From assembly GCF_000150955.2 (NCBI RefSeq), contig NC_011671.1, forward strand, positions 434,001-498,000: DNA of 64,000 bases, read 5' to 3'. Positions 21,189-30,704 of the stretch are shown here, piece after piece. The DNA comes from Phaeodactylum tricornutum CCAP 1055/1. Lineage: Eukaryota; Bacillariophyta; Bacillariophyceae; Surirellales; Neidiaceae. The notes below the pieces were generated by a model, which searched no databases, had not been told where the DNA came from, and worked only from the letters and a program-made list of their open reading frames with translations. Within the stretch, counting starts at the first letter, position 1, and each line of letters starts with the position of its first letter. The position numbers were made by a program, and so were the translations under genes.

Positions 21189-22028
21189 CTAGCTTACTGT
21201 ATTTTGTTGACTTCTTGACTCCAACTCTGGAGTGTGATTTGGGGGAGATTTCATCGCTAATCCAAGAACGAAGGGTCCCATTCCTACCTGGATGTGTTCA
21301 TACTTCCAAGACACCACTGCCCAGCCAGGTTGAGATTCCAATATCTTGAGACTATCGCGATTGCAGTTACAACCCCCACCCATATGCCGCCACACAGGAT
21401 TCACCATGTCTTGACATGTTCGTCGCCAGTCTCCCTGAGGTCGAGCAATGTGTTCGGAAAAGTAAACCCGTCCTCCTGGTTTCAGAACTCGATCAACCTC
21501 TCGTACGGTATTTGGAACGTCCGGAACTTCACACAAGACATTACCAAAAATCACCCAATCAAACAACTCGTCGTCGTGTATATCCTCCAATTGAGAGACA
21601 ATGGTTAATTTTTTCACATCTTGGCCTGATTTTTGTATTTTTGGATGAAGATCAAGGATCGGTTCCACAGCAATAACTTCATCAGCATTTCGACAGTACT
21701 TCAAATACGCTCCGCCGCCACTACCAACATCTAGCACCTTGCCTGAAACGTCGGCTAATAGTGTCGCCCGTTCGTCGTGAAATTCTTTGTCAACCATTGT
21801 CATGACACGTGGGATGACGATTCCCATGAGATGATCACGCAAAGGTGTCGCCATGGCAGCTGACCAGATCAAACTCATTGGCACCATAAGTGGAAGGGCA
21901 ACAATGGAACCGGCTGCCTTAAAAATAGCTCTTGTCCTAGAAATGGTTGGAGATGCCCGCAACGCGTACGTTGAGTCGCCGAGCGTTCTAGGAATCAAGG
22001 ACGCGGCCTTCGATTCGTTTACAATCAT
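21189..22028 (-). CDS. METTL7-like SAM-dependent methyltransferase
   Basis: A 279-residue class I methyltransferase. Residues about 38-60 are hydrophobic ('GSIVALPLMVPMSLIWSAAM') and would anchor the protein in a membrane, as in METTL7/TMT1 proteins on the ER and lipid droplets. The SAM-binding motif I is 'GKVLDVGSGGGAYLKY' (about 94-109). An acidic residue ends the next strand ('VIAVEP'), and motif IV is 'DWVIFGNVLCEV'. 'VLKPGGRVYFSEH' follows in the usual place. The segment 'WRHMGGGCNCNRDSL' matches the Gly/Cys stretch typical of the METTL7 group. Known relatives methylate thiols; the substrate here is not known. Single exon with an ATG start. Confidence 0.8.
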   Translation of the reverse strand: MIVNESKAASLIPRTLGDSTYALRASPTISRTRAIFKAAGSIVALPLMVPMSLIWSAAMATPLRDHLMGIVIPRVMTMVDKEFHDERATLLADVSGKVLDVGSGGGAYLKYCRNADEVIAVEPILDLHPKIQKSGQDVKKLTIVSQLEDIHDDELFDWVIFGNVLCEVPDVPNTVREVDRVLKPGGRVYFSEHIARPQGDWRRTCQDMVNPVWRHMGGGCNCNRDSLKILESQPGWAVVSWKYEHIQVGMGPFVLGLAMKSPPNHTPELESRSQQNTVS

Positions 22029-22509
22029 GTTTCGAAAAGCACCGGAAGAGCTGAAATTTTGCTGGTAACGAAGAAACAGTTATATGAGAAATCACATGCT
22101 CGTAAAACTGTTTTCTAGGGACTATGACATGTCAACTGCACTCCGCGGGAATACTTCAGAGTTGCAGATTGTTCCTGTCGGACAAATTCTCGGAAAACAA
22201 GAGCCTTACAGTCAAAAGAGAGGAGTCATGCAGGGAAAATGCATTTTGCAGTCAGGATCATTCGTGAACTGCGGTGATCACACAAACACCAGAAGAAGCG
22301 GAGCAACGTACAGACGGACAGATGTATGGAAGACTACCTACTTGCCAAGGATCGACCACACGCACCGGATCTTACGCAGTCGTCCGGGTTCCTTGGCGCA
22401 GTCATTTCTGCGGTAGTGTTTGTACGTGGACTTGTTCGTAAAGAGGCCGCCACGGTCATCGCTCTTCCGGTAAACAACGCTGCTAAGCCATAACAGTGGG
22501 CGTTGCACC
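22029..22509. other. divergent promoter region
   Basis: This lies between the methyltransferase gene (minus) and the gamma-COP gene (plus). No gene or clear regulatory element is visible. Confidence 0.45.
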
Positions 22510-25374
22510 ATGGCGGCGGACGGGGAAAACGGTGGCGGAATGTCGTCCATGCTGAAAGAAGTTCAAGAACTAGCCGAAAAGTTTAAAGTAGAAGAAGATG
22601 AAGCTTACGTCTCCCCGTACGCTCACCTTGAAAAGGCCACGGTCTTGCAAGAAGCACGTATATTTCACGATCCTACAGCGGTACGTGAATCACCACGCAA
22701 ATGCTGTACGGTAATTGCGCAGCTTTTGCACCTTCAAAACACTGGTCAGTATCTCAGCGGAGTGGAAGCAACCGAAGTCTTTTTTGGCGTTACCAAGCTG
22801 TTTATGAGTGATGATGCTTCCTTGCGCCGCATGGTTTATTTGTTCATTAAGGATGTCGCGGAAACCTGCGACCCAGACGATGTAATCATTGTCACGTCCT
22901 GCTTAACCAAGGACATGACGTGTGACGTTGATCTCTATCGCGGAAATGCTCTCCGTGTCCTGGTGCGTATCGTTGATGCTGCCATGCTGGGTGCAATTGA
23001 AAGATACGTCAAGCAAGCTATTGTAGATAGCTCGGGACAAGTCTCGAGTAGCGCTTTGGTTTCGGCCTCGCATTTGTTTGCTTCCAGTCCCGAGTGCGCC
23101 GCTGTTGTTCGTCGATGGATTTCAGAAACGACTGAGGCTACTTCCAGTCCCAACGAGATGGTGCAGTTCCATGCAATGCAGCTTCTCTATCAGATCAAGT
23201 CTCACGATCGTCTCGGAGTTTCCAAGCTGGTGACTCAGTACAGCCAACGGAATACTCTTAGATCTCCTTTGGCGTTGGTCCTGCTCGTGCGTTACACCAG
23301 CAAACTTTTGCACGACGAGGTCTCGGAAGGACGCGCTTCCGGATCGTATCAAGAGTCCACTTCGACAGTCGTTCAAGCAGGCTACCAATTCTTGGAAGCT
23401 TCCCTTCGTCACAAGTCTGAACTAGTCGTCTACGAAGCCGCTCGAGCATGCTGCCATCTTCCCGCTGCTGAACCTCAAGACTTGCAGCCCGCCATCGGAG
23501 TTCTTCAACTCTTTTTGTCGAGTCCCAAGCCTGCTGTCCGTTTTGCCTCCATTCGAACCCTAGCTCAAGTCGCTAACCAACACCCGCGTGTGGTGAGCAA
23601 GTGTAACGAAGACCTTGAAGCTTTGATTGGCGACTCAAACCGTTCCATTGCCACTCTGGCTATCACCACTTTGCTGAAAACAGGCTCTGAGAATTCTATC
23701 GACCGGCTCTTGAAGCAAATCTCGGCTTTCTTGACGGAAATTGCGGACGAGTACAAGATCACTGTTGTGCGTTCTTTGCAGAAACTGTGTTTGACGTACC
23801 CAAGTAAGCATCGTGTCTTGGTGGGATTTTTGTCCAACTTTTTACGTGAAGAAGGCGGCTTTGATTTTAAGCGGTCCATCGTCAACAGTATTATTTCTTT
23901 GATTCGTGCGGTTCCGGAATCGACTGAATCCTCGCTCTTGCATCTGTGCGAATTCATCGAAGACTGCGAGTTCACCATGCTTTCGACACAAATCCTGCAT
24001 TTACTTGGTGAATTGGGACCCAAGACGAGCGCCCCTCCTCGTTACATTCGTTTCATTTACAACCGTGTCATTTTGGAAAATTCCGCTGTTCGAGCAGCTG
24101 CTGTCTCAGCCTTGACCAAGTTTGCCGCGTCTTGCCCGTCTCTCCGAACATCAATTCTTACCCTTCTCCAACGGTCTTTAGTCGATGAGGACGACGAGAC
24201 CCGTGATCGTGCCGCCATTGCTGTTGCGACTCTACAGAACGCTATGGAGGCATTTCCTTACGTGGCGCCACCTGAAGACGACGTGGTAGGCGATGAGCTT
24301 CCTCCCGATGTGCCAGACCCAGACGATCCGGCTGCCTATGTGTTGCTCGAGCCTTTGCCCATGAGCTTTGACAAGTTGGAGCGATCCATGAAGGCTTACA
24401 TGTTGACTCCAATGACGATGGAAAGTCCTGATCCGATTACGGTCATGGCCTTGCCCATTGTGGAAGACACGGTGGCGGACCTGCAAAAGACAGCAACGGG
24501 AATGACTGACGAGGAAGACACAGCTATGAATGGTGATTTACCGATGGTAGAAGAGGTGAAGAAGGAAGTTGCTGATCCTGCCGCAGCAATTTATGCCATT
24601 CCAGAGCTGGCGAACTTAGGACGCGCCTTTCGATCAACGGCGCCTGTGCATCTCACTGAATCGGAGACTGAGTACGTCGTGCAATGCACGAAACACATCT
24701 TTGCTTCCCATGTCGTCTTGCAGTTCAGTGTTCAGAATACGATTGACGACCAACGATTGGACAATGTGACCGTATTACTGGATGACAGCGAATCGGAGAT
24801 CTTTACTGTGTCCGGCGAGATTGCCTGTGATGGCATCAAGTATGGTGATACCAAGCATTGTTTTGCCATTTTGGAACGCAATGCCGAAATTCAGCTGACG
24901 CCCAGTCATTTCACTTGCGAGCTTCGGTTCACTGTGGTGCAGGTTGATTCTACAACTGGAGAAGAGGAAGGAGATAAGTTCGAAGAAGAGTATCCGCTGG
25001 AAGATCTCGAGATCGCAACTTCCGATTTCATGGCTAAGGTCGCTGTGCCAGATTTCCGCAAGGCCTGGGAAGCAGTCGGAAACGAGAATGAAGTCTTGGA
25101 GAAGTTTGCTTTGCAATTCAAGAAGATGGAAGACGCAGTAGCGGCCGTTCTCGACTTCCTGGGTATGCAGGCTTGTGATGGTACGGCCACAGTCAAGCCA
25201 AATGCTGGCGGTAAACCACATATGCTTCATATGAGTGGCGTTTTTGTAGGAGGCCAACAAGTGCTCTCCCGGGCTCAAATTGTGATGCAAGGCACCAATA
25301 GTGTCGTACTCAAGATTGCAGTCCGAAGCGAAGATTCTGACGTGTCACGTATTGTCGCCGACTGCATTAGGTAA
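22510..25374 (+). CDS. COPG: coatomer subunit gamma (gamma-COP)
   Basis: A single-exon protein of 954 residues, close to the size of animal gamma-COP. It is a subunit of the COPI coat that drives Golgi-to-ER and intra-Golgi vesicle transport. The N-terminal two thirds are adaptin-like helical repeats: 'SPYAHLEKATVLQEARIFHD' near residue 35, 'LRRMVYLFIKDVAETCDPDD', and 'ASHLFASSPECAAVVRRWI'. An acidic Pro-rich hinge lies at about 590-680 (PPDVPDPDDPAAYVLLEPLP). The C-terminal appendage domain begins near 700 ('LTESETEYVVQCTKHIFASH') and ends at 'DSDVSRIVADCIR', the standard gamma-COP end. The start context ACCATGG is strong. Confidence 0.95.
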   Translation: MAADGENGGGMSSMLKEVQELAEKFKVEEDEAYVSPYAHLEKATVLQEARIFHDPTAVRESPRKCCTVIAQLLHLQNTGQYLSGVEATEVFFGVTKLFMSDDASLRRMVYLFIKDVAETCDPDDVIIVTSCLTKDMTCDVDLYRGNALRVLVRIVDAAMLGAIERYVKQAIVDSSGQVSSSALVSASHLFASSPECAAVVRRWISETTEATSSPNEMVQFHAMQLLYQIKSHDRLGVSKLVTQYSQRNTLRSPLALVLLVRYTSKLLHDEVSEGRASGSYQESTSTVVQAGYQFLEASLRHKSELVVYEAARACCHLPAAEPQDLQPAIGVLQLFLSSPKPAVRFASIRTLAQVANQHPRVVSKCNEDLEALIGDSNRSIATLAITTLLKTGSENSIDRLLKQISAFLTEIADEYKITVVRSLQKLCLTYPSKHRVLVGFLSNFLREEGGFDFKRSIVNSIISLIRAVPESTESSLLHLCEFIEDCEFTMLSTQILHLLGELGPKTSAPPRYIRFIYNRVILENSAVRAAAVSALTKFAASCPSLRTSILTLLQRSLVDEDDETRDRAAIAVATLQNAMEAFPYVAPPEDDVVGDELPPDVPDPDDPAAYVLLEPLPMSFDKLERSMKAYMLTPMTMESPDPITVMALPIVEDTVADLQKTATGMTDEEDTAMNGDLPMVEEVKKEVADPAAAIYAIPELANLGRAFRSTAPVHLTESETEYVVQCTKHIFASHVVLQFSVQNTIDDQRLDNVTVLLDDSESEIFTVSGEIACDGIKYGDTKHCFAILERNAEIQLTPSHFTCELRFTVVQVDSTTGEEEGDKFEEEYPLEDLEIATSDFMAKVAVPDFRKAWEAVGNENEVLEKFALQFKKMEDAVAAVLDFLGMQACDGTATVKPNAGGKPHMLHMSGVFVGGQQVLSRAQIVMQGTNSVVLKIAVRSEDSDVSRIVADCIR

Positions 25375-25731
25375 GAGAGCCACTCGCTTGCGACGAGATT
25401 AGGGTGGTAGCTTCGGCCAAAATACTATAGCTTGAATTTACCAAATCTCTCGATATGGTGCTCGCACTTGTGCCATTTATATTTTGCCTCTTTACCGTAC
25501 GTTAGCTACTAGAGCAAACGAAGCAAATTTATTTGGGTTCGCTGTCACGCTCGCCTGTGTGTGGTATGAAAACCCTGCGCTTAGTCTACCTTATTCTCTT
25601 GCGCCCAAATTTTGCGCTCGATTGCGTTCACCATGGCGGCTAAGCTAGGCAGCGGCAGACAGCTCTTCAACACCGACGAGCGCCAAGACATTGAAGCGAG
25701 CTAAGTATCGCCCGATTAAGCGATTCTAGAG
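25375..25731. other. spacer with an upstream ORF before the DnaJ gene
   Basis: This is the 3' flank of gamma-COP and the 5' flank of the DnaJ gene. It contains the 23-codon open frame listed separately at 25633-25704. Confidence 0.45.
25633..25704 (+). CDS. possible upstream ORF or microprotein of 23 residues
   Basis: An ATG in a very strong context (CACCATGGCG) opens a 23-codon frame, MAAKLGSGRQLFNTDERQDI then EAS and stop. It ends 27 bases before the ATG of the DnaJ gene, so if transcription starts upstream it is an upstream ORF that could restrain DnaJ translation. It may equally be a microprotein or chance. I recognise no homologue. Confidence 0.35.
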   Translation: MAAKLGSGRQLFNTDERQDIEAS

Positions 25732-27291
25732 ATGCGACCGCAGAGTGGTGGAGTCCTTAGAAACCGATCAAATGGCTTTCGTCTGCTGAGATGGATTGTG
25801 ACCGTGTCTGTTGTATTGGTCGGATCAAGGTCTAGAGAGTCGAGCTGTTGCGTCGCGGATTCAATTGCAGCATCGTCGTATGACTGGGAAGATTGGGACT
25901 ACTACCAGATACTTGGTTTTAATGAAACGAGCATAAGCAAAGAGCTGAGCGCGAAAGATATAAAACAAGCCTACAGACGCCAAGCTCGACGATGGCATCC
26001 AGACAAACAACAACAGCATCACTTCAATGTCTCCCTTTCTAACTCTGCTCTTTCCACGGAAGAAGCGAATGCACGGTTTGCTAAGATCACCGAAGCTTAT
26101 CAAGTTTTATCGGACGACGATAGAAGGATAGAATATGAGCGATATCGTAGAGGACACGTGAGGCAGAGTCCGAATTTGAGAAAGGGACCTAATTCCGACG
26201 CAGCCGCCAGCTCATCCTATAATTCGCACGAAGCATCATGGTCGTTTGGCTGGAAAGACTTTCGCGTCGATCCAGTACAATTGTTTCAGGATTTATTTCA
26301 GGATTGGAACGTGGCATTTGATGACGAGGACGAAAACTTATTCGGGGGATTTGAAAGATTTAACCCGAACAGTTCAGGAGAAGGGCACAACGGTCTTGGA
26401 CGACCGACACGAATATCCCACGACGAGCATATACTGATGGATAGCTGGGGACGGGAGATCTTGCGCGTACTACAGACCGAGGAATATCGCCAGATAGATC
26501 ACCTGTATATCAGAGTCATGGCGCAAGATTTTGTCGAGACGTGGGATCCATACCTTCACGGTTTTTCGTATCAGCCCTTGCAAGGCGAGCCTTTTCTCAT
26601 GGAAGAAGTTCATCGACCACTACCACAAACGACGAGCACAATGCCCTCTCACGAGCCCCTGACAACTCAGTCCGAATGGCTGGAGCACGGTCGATATAGA
26701 GCCGGCCTAGATGCTTTTTGCAATCTTCAAATCGTGGATAGTAGTCGTGGCGTTATCATTTGGGAAATCGAAACGGAGATTCCGTCGTGGTATTCGGCTT
26801 GCCAATTGGAGCTTCGAGGTCCTACTCTTGTCCTAGTCATGGGGGACTATTATCATCAAGAACAAATCATTTGGCAAAGTGAGATTCTAAACCATTCTCA
26901 TAAAGAGCTTATTGGAGCCCTTCATATTGCGAGATTGGACGGGGACGGTGCGTTGGCCGTATATCAGCTTTTAGAGATAAAGGAGAGTGACAAGCACATC
27001 TGGTTGGATGGGCTCTTGCATGCTGGATCAAAAACCGGAGCAGCACTTGTCTGGCAACGATTTGTTAAAGCCTTCTATGCGGTTGAAGAAATGAAGATAG
27101 ATCAGTTCAGCGCAGAAAAACGCTATCGTCAAAAGGACCAGACTGAGATTTTCCGACGCGTTTGTGTATGGACGTCGAACCCGTTTGGATGCTTGCGCGT
27201 TGGACGGGCTTTTGTTCATGCCTTTCGTGACTGTATCCTGCTCGGGCGACGGGTCATCCGTGTTGTCGACCGTCTTTTCGACTTGTTCTAA
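25732..27291 (+). CDS. DnaJ (J-domain) protein with N-terminal signal sequence
   Basis: A 519-residue protein. Residues about 17-35 form a signal peptide or anchor ('LLRWIVTVSVVLVG'), so the protein probably enters the ER. The J domain follows at about 54-142: 'DYYQILGFNETS', a helix II 'DIKQAYRRQARRWHPDKQQQ' with the HPD motif that stimulates Hsp70, an insert, and 'ARFAKITEAYQVLSDDDRRIEYERY'. No Gly/Phe region or Cys zinc centre follows, so it is not a type A or B DnaJ. The C-terminal 350 residues include a beta-rich part (about 310-420) that I cannot assign. An ER co-chaperone role with BiP is inferred from the leader and the HPD. A short upstream ORF precedes it. Confidence 0.8.
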   Translation: MRPQSGGVLRNRSNGFRLLRWIVTVSVVLVGSRSRESSCCVADSIAASSYDWEDWDYYQILGFNETSISKELSAKDIKQAYRRQARRWHPDKQQQHHFNVSLSNSALSTEEANARFAKITEAYQVLSDDDRRIEYERYRRGHVRQSPNLRKGPNSDAAASSSYNSHEASWSFGWKDFRVDPVQLFQDLFQDWNVAFDDEDENLFGGFERFNPNSSGEGHNGLGRPTRISHDEHILMDSWGREILRVLQTEEYRQIDHLYIRVMAQDFVETWDPYLHGFSYQPLQGEPFLMEEVHRPLPQTTSTMPSHEPLTTQSEWLEHGRYRAGLDAFCNLQIVDSSRGVIIWEIETEIPSWYSACQLELRGPTLVLVMGDYYHQEQIIWQSEILNHSHKELIGALHIARLDGDGALAVYQLLEIKESDKHIWLDGLLHAGSKTGAALVWQRFVKAFYAVEEMKIDQFSAEKRYRQKDQTEIFRRVCVWTSNPFGCLRVGRAFVHAFRDCILLGRRVIRVVDRLFDLF

Positions 27292-27446
27292 GAATTGTAT
27301 GGAGTCAAACAAAACAGTTACTTTAAGCCAATTCATAGAACAGTGTTGTATGTTCGGACAATACAAATACAATAGCTCCCGACAAAAAGTCCTGGCTCAT
27401 ACTTGTCTACACAATCGATATGCCTCTGCATTTGTTTCCCTGAGGT

Positions 27447-28229
27447 TCACTTTGTCTTCTTGCTTTCGTTCTTCGCCGAGGCCGATTTTCCCTTGGTCAT
27501 GGGCAGCAGTTCCCCCACAACTTCAAAGAGGTGATACGCGACAAAAAAGAGGGCCACAATTACCTGTGCCTTTTGTGGTGCATTAATAACACCTTCACTC
27601 AAACTCGTTTGCGTAAATAGATGATAAAAGGTGGCCCCAATAAAGGCACTCAACATAGGCTGTCCCAAGCCATTGGCCTTGATCGGGTCTAAACCCTTGT
27701 TGAGTGGCAAAAAAGAACCTCCGCATCCGGCGATGGCACCACAAAAAATAGGTCCAAATAACGGAATGGCAAAGTCAGAGGCCGGTATCACCTTTGCAGC
27801 AGCCGTCGTGAGCTTGACGACAACCGAGGCACGCAAGGTTTCGTACATGAAAATTACAGCCACCTTAAGAATCGGAGACAAGCTGAGCACGTCACGCAAA
27901 ATGGGCAGATACTGGTGCAACAAGAAGGCGACAATAATAGCAATGGGGTAAGAATCCTGCGCCAACGAAACCGGAATACCGTTCAAAAATATGGGAACAA
28001 GAGTTCCTCCCCCTGTGCATTGCAAAATCATTGAAACTAACTTGTAGGAAAGGGAAGAGTTTGGGTCCAACTTTGGAAACAGCTTGCAGCCGTGCAAATA
28101 CGTGTACCCCAGCATGAACATAAACTTGATTTCATGTGTGTGCATGAGAACGACCTCTGCGAGACCGCTATTCAGCAACCATGCCGTAGAGTCAACCGGC
28201 GGCTCATCGATAATCTTTTTCCTTCCCAT
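27447..28229 (-). CDS. TRIC-type (TMEM38) cation channel homologue
   Basis: A 260-residue polytopic membrane protein from the ATG at 28229; the frame also opens upstream at a TTG. TRIC channels are trimeric potassium channels of the ER that balance charge during calcium release. The sequence shows the expected order of helices with two glycine-rich kinks: 'CTGGGTLVPIFLNGIPVSL' in the first half, and 'IFCGAIAGCGGSFLPLNKGL' in the second, corresponding to the 'GGG' and 'GAGG' segments of TMEM38. Further helices lie around 'YPIAIIVAFLLHQYLPIL' and 'QVIVALFFVAYHLFEVVGEL'. The C-terminus is a Lys/Ser-rich tail, as in TRIC. No signal peptide is seen. The call rests on topology and these motifs. Confidence 0.7.
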   Translation of the reverse strand: MGRKKIIDEPPVDSTAWLLNSGLAEVVLMHTHEIKFMFMLGYTYLHGCKLFPKLDPNSSLSYKLVSMILQCTGGGTLVPIFLNGIPVSLAQDSYPIAIIVAFLLHQYLPILRDVLSLSPILKVAVIFMYETLRASVVVKLTTAAAKVIPASDFAIPLFGPIFCGAIAGCGGSFLPLNKGLDPIKANGLGQPMLSAFIGATFYHLFTQTSLSEGVINAPQKAQVIVALFFVAYHLFEVVGELLPMTKGKSASAKNESKKTK

Positions 28230-28818
28230 GGCAAAATGAAACTCTGTAGTCAAAAGTTGAGCAAGCCACAGATTTTTGGTCGCACCAATTGATTGTGACA
28301 GTGAATGAGATTCGTAAAGCTGAGAAACCGACAGTGACGGTGAACGCTCTGTTCAGTTTCCTCAACATGGAGATACGATACGACCTCAATCAAATGTGTG
28401 TAATGTAAACTACGGTATGAATGAGGGCACTGACGTCATTTTTACGTCAAAATCGTAGTACGTCCGTCGCTCAGAAGTGAAAGAAAGAGAACCAACCAAA
28501 AAAGATACGACGACCACGAAATGATGGTATAGGGTTGCGCGTGTTCACTGAAACGCTGGACTGGTCGGCTACGGCGACTACCGTCCCACGCCCGCAAGGA
28601 GCGGGATCGCCTCCCAATTTCCAAAGAATCTACTAGAAAACTATCGGTAGAATAGGAGGAAATAACACAGGAAATCCGCTTTAGTATCCTCAAGCTTACG
28701 CGAGAATTTGAATCGCGGCACAGTTATTTGCATACGAATAGGTAAGAGGGGACCTCAACTCACATCGAAACACTAGAAGTGCTGCAATATCAGTGATATC
28801 GACCTCTCAGGACAACGC
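28230..28818. other. spacer between two minus-strand membrane-protein genes
   Basis: This is the promoter side of the TRIC-like gene and the 3' flank of the phosphate cotransporter gene. A 83-codon frame at 28442-28693 looks like noise. No gene is seen. Confidence 0.4.
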
Positions 28819-30704
28819 TTACGCCTCGACTTCGTTGTCGTCGGTAGGGGTGTCGGAATCGCTCTTCTTTCCGTCATCCGCCATCTCATCCTCGGGAAGA
28901 CCGGTGTGCTCAACCAAGAGACGGACTTTTTCCTTCAGAAACTCCATGTCGGATGGAAGGTCACGCATGACAATACGCTTTTTCTCGCGTTCCCCCATGC
29001 AATCAGCACACTTCTGTTTGCCTTCTTTAAAGCGGAACCAGTAAAAAGCGTACAGGATACCGAGGGCCAAAAGGATAGTAAGGAAAGTTCCAAGGACGGT
29101 AAATCCCTTGCTACCGTCTTCAAAAAGCGAAGAGAGGCCGAGAAGAAGGAGAGGAATCAAGAAGAACGCAACGGCAATGTATACGAAAGGGAATCCACGC
29201 CAAACGCGAGTGAGTCTTCCGAGACGGCGAGCGGCAGAAAGAGGAATTTGACGCATGAATGGTACCGGGTAAAACAACAAGGTACCCGTCAAATTGAAAA
29301 ACAAATGCGCCAGGGCGACCTGAAGCGCCCCGGTGCCCTCAGTAACAAGAGCTGCCATGAGGGCAGTCATAGTAGTACCGATGTTAGCTCCGAGCGTCAA
29401 TGGGTACATTTGTTCGAGACGGAGGGCACCCATACCAACCAAAGGAGTCAACGCAGAAGTAGTAATGGAAGAAGACTGGACAATCATGGTGATGCCGGCA
29501 CCAATCACAATCGCCAAGTACCCGTTGATAGCGGTGGCTTTGTAGACGATACGAGTAGACATACCGAGAAGCATCTTCTGAAGCACAGTAACAAGACCAG
29601 CCAGACAGGTGAAAAGAATAACGATGGCAATAAAGAACACCACGCCACCGGAGACCTTGTCGTCTTTGGCCGTAGCATCAGACTGGAAGAAAGCTGGACA
29701 ATCACCAGAGTCCTTGTCACATCCAATGAGACCAAACTTCTTGCCGCATCCACTGTATGTTTCCTCGGTACAGTTCATGGGATAGAATCCACCACCGACG
29801 TCACAGTTTCCTTCGCCTTGCGCGACAGCCGTAATAATCTTCTTGTTCGAAATAATGATCTTGTTTCCGATGGGGTTGACAAGTGTCTTGATGGGACCAT
29901 CCCAAGTTTCGCCGTCGGACGTGCTTGCATTTTTGACCATGGCCTTGGTTAAATAGTAAAGGTAACCGGTGGCGACTTCCACAGGTAAAAGGACAGCAAC
30001 ATTCATAAAATTGAACATATCGTGAACAGTTGCTCCGGCAAAGGCGCGTTCCAACTGATCGCCGTCGCCCATCTGACCTATGGCTACAATCGTGTTTGTG
30101 ACAGAGGTCCCAATATTGGCTCCCATGATCATATAGATTCCCTGGCGGACTGAAATGGCTGATCCAACCAACGAAACGATGATCGAAGTGGTTGTGGATG
30201 AAGATTGGAGAAGGACGGTTGCAAGAATACCGATCATCAATCCCGCAACAGGATTGGTATCATCTCCAAAGAGCTCACCAGCCGTGCAACCAGACATGAC
30301 CTTGGCTCCAGAGCCGAGCAACTCAAGACCAACGAGGAAGAAGTAAAGGAAGAAACAAACAAGAAAAATACCAAAAGCAATCATACCCCACTCGTTGCGA
30401 CTGTGGCAGCAGCAGGTTTGGAAAACTTCGTTCCAGGTGGCGTCGCCGATCTCCTCGGCAACATCGAAGTCCGTGTCACCAAAATGAATGGATCCTGTAG
30501 GGCGCTCTTTGCGAGACTTAGCCTCCTGGGCGACCTTGTCTTCTACATCGATGTTTTCTACGTCGCGGTCGTCGGACTACGCAATAAATATCATGTGAGT
30601 TTAAAGACATTAGAAAGTATTCGACATGAGTACTTATCCTCAGCATTCAACAATGAAGCGTGGCTTGTTTATTCACACTCAATATGAAGACGGCAACTTA
30701 CCAT
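28819..30704 (-). CDS. sodium/phosphate cotransporter, SLC34 (NaPi-II) type (2 exons)
   Basis: The predicted start codon ATG (30704-30702) is followed at once by a 125-base intron (GTAAGT...GCGTAG). Exon 2 (30576-28819) continues 'SDDRDVENIDVEDK', giving about 586 residues. Without the intron the first in-frame ATG (30384) would fall inside the first helix region and lose 64 N-terminal residues. The protein imports phosphate with sodium across the plasma membrane. Both inverted Na/Pi repeats carry the hallmark QSSS: 'LATVLLQSSSTTTSIIV' and 'TMIVQSSSITTSALTPLVG', each followed by a 'GANIGT' segment. Between them is a large Cys-rich extracellular loop ('FYPMNCTEETYSGCGKKFG'). The C-terminus is acidic. 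Phosphate limitation is the usual control of such genes, but no specific element is recognised here. Confidence 0.92.

Noticed and set aside
28530-28610. GC-rich stretch considered as a tRNA or small RNA
   Set aside because: No cloverleaf or B-box-like sequence could be traced by eye.
28906-29952. 348-codon plus-strand frame
   Set aside because: It lies fully antisense to the phosphate cotransporter, has no recognisable domain, and such mirror frames are expected from codon bias in a long gene.
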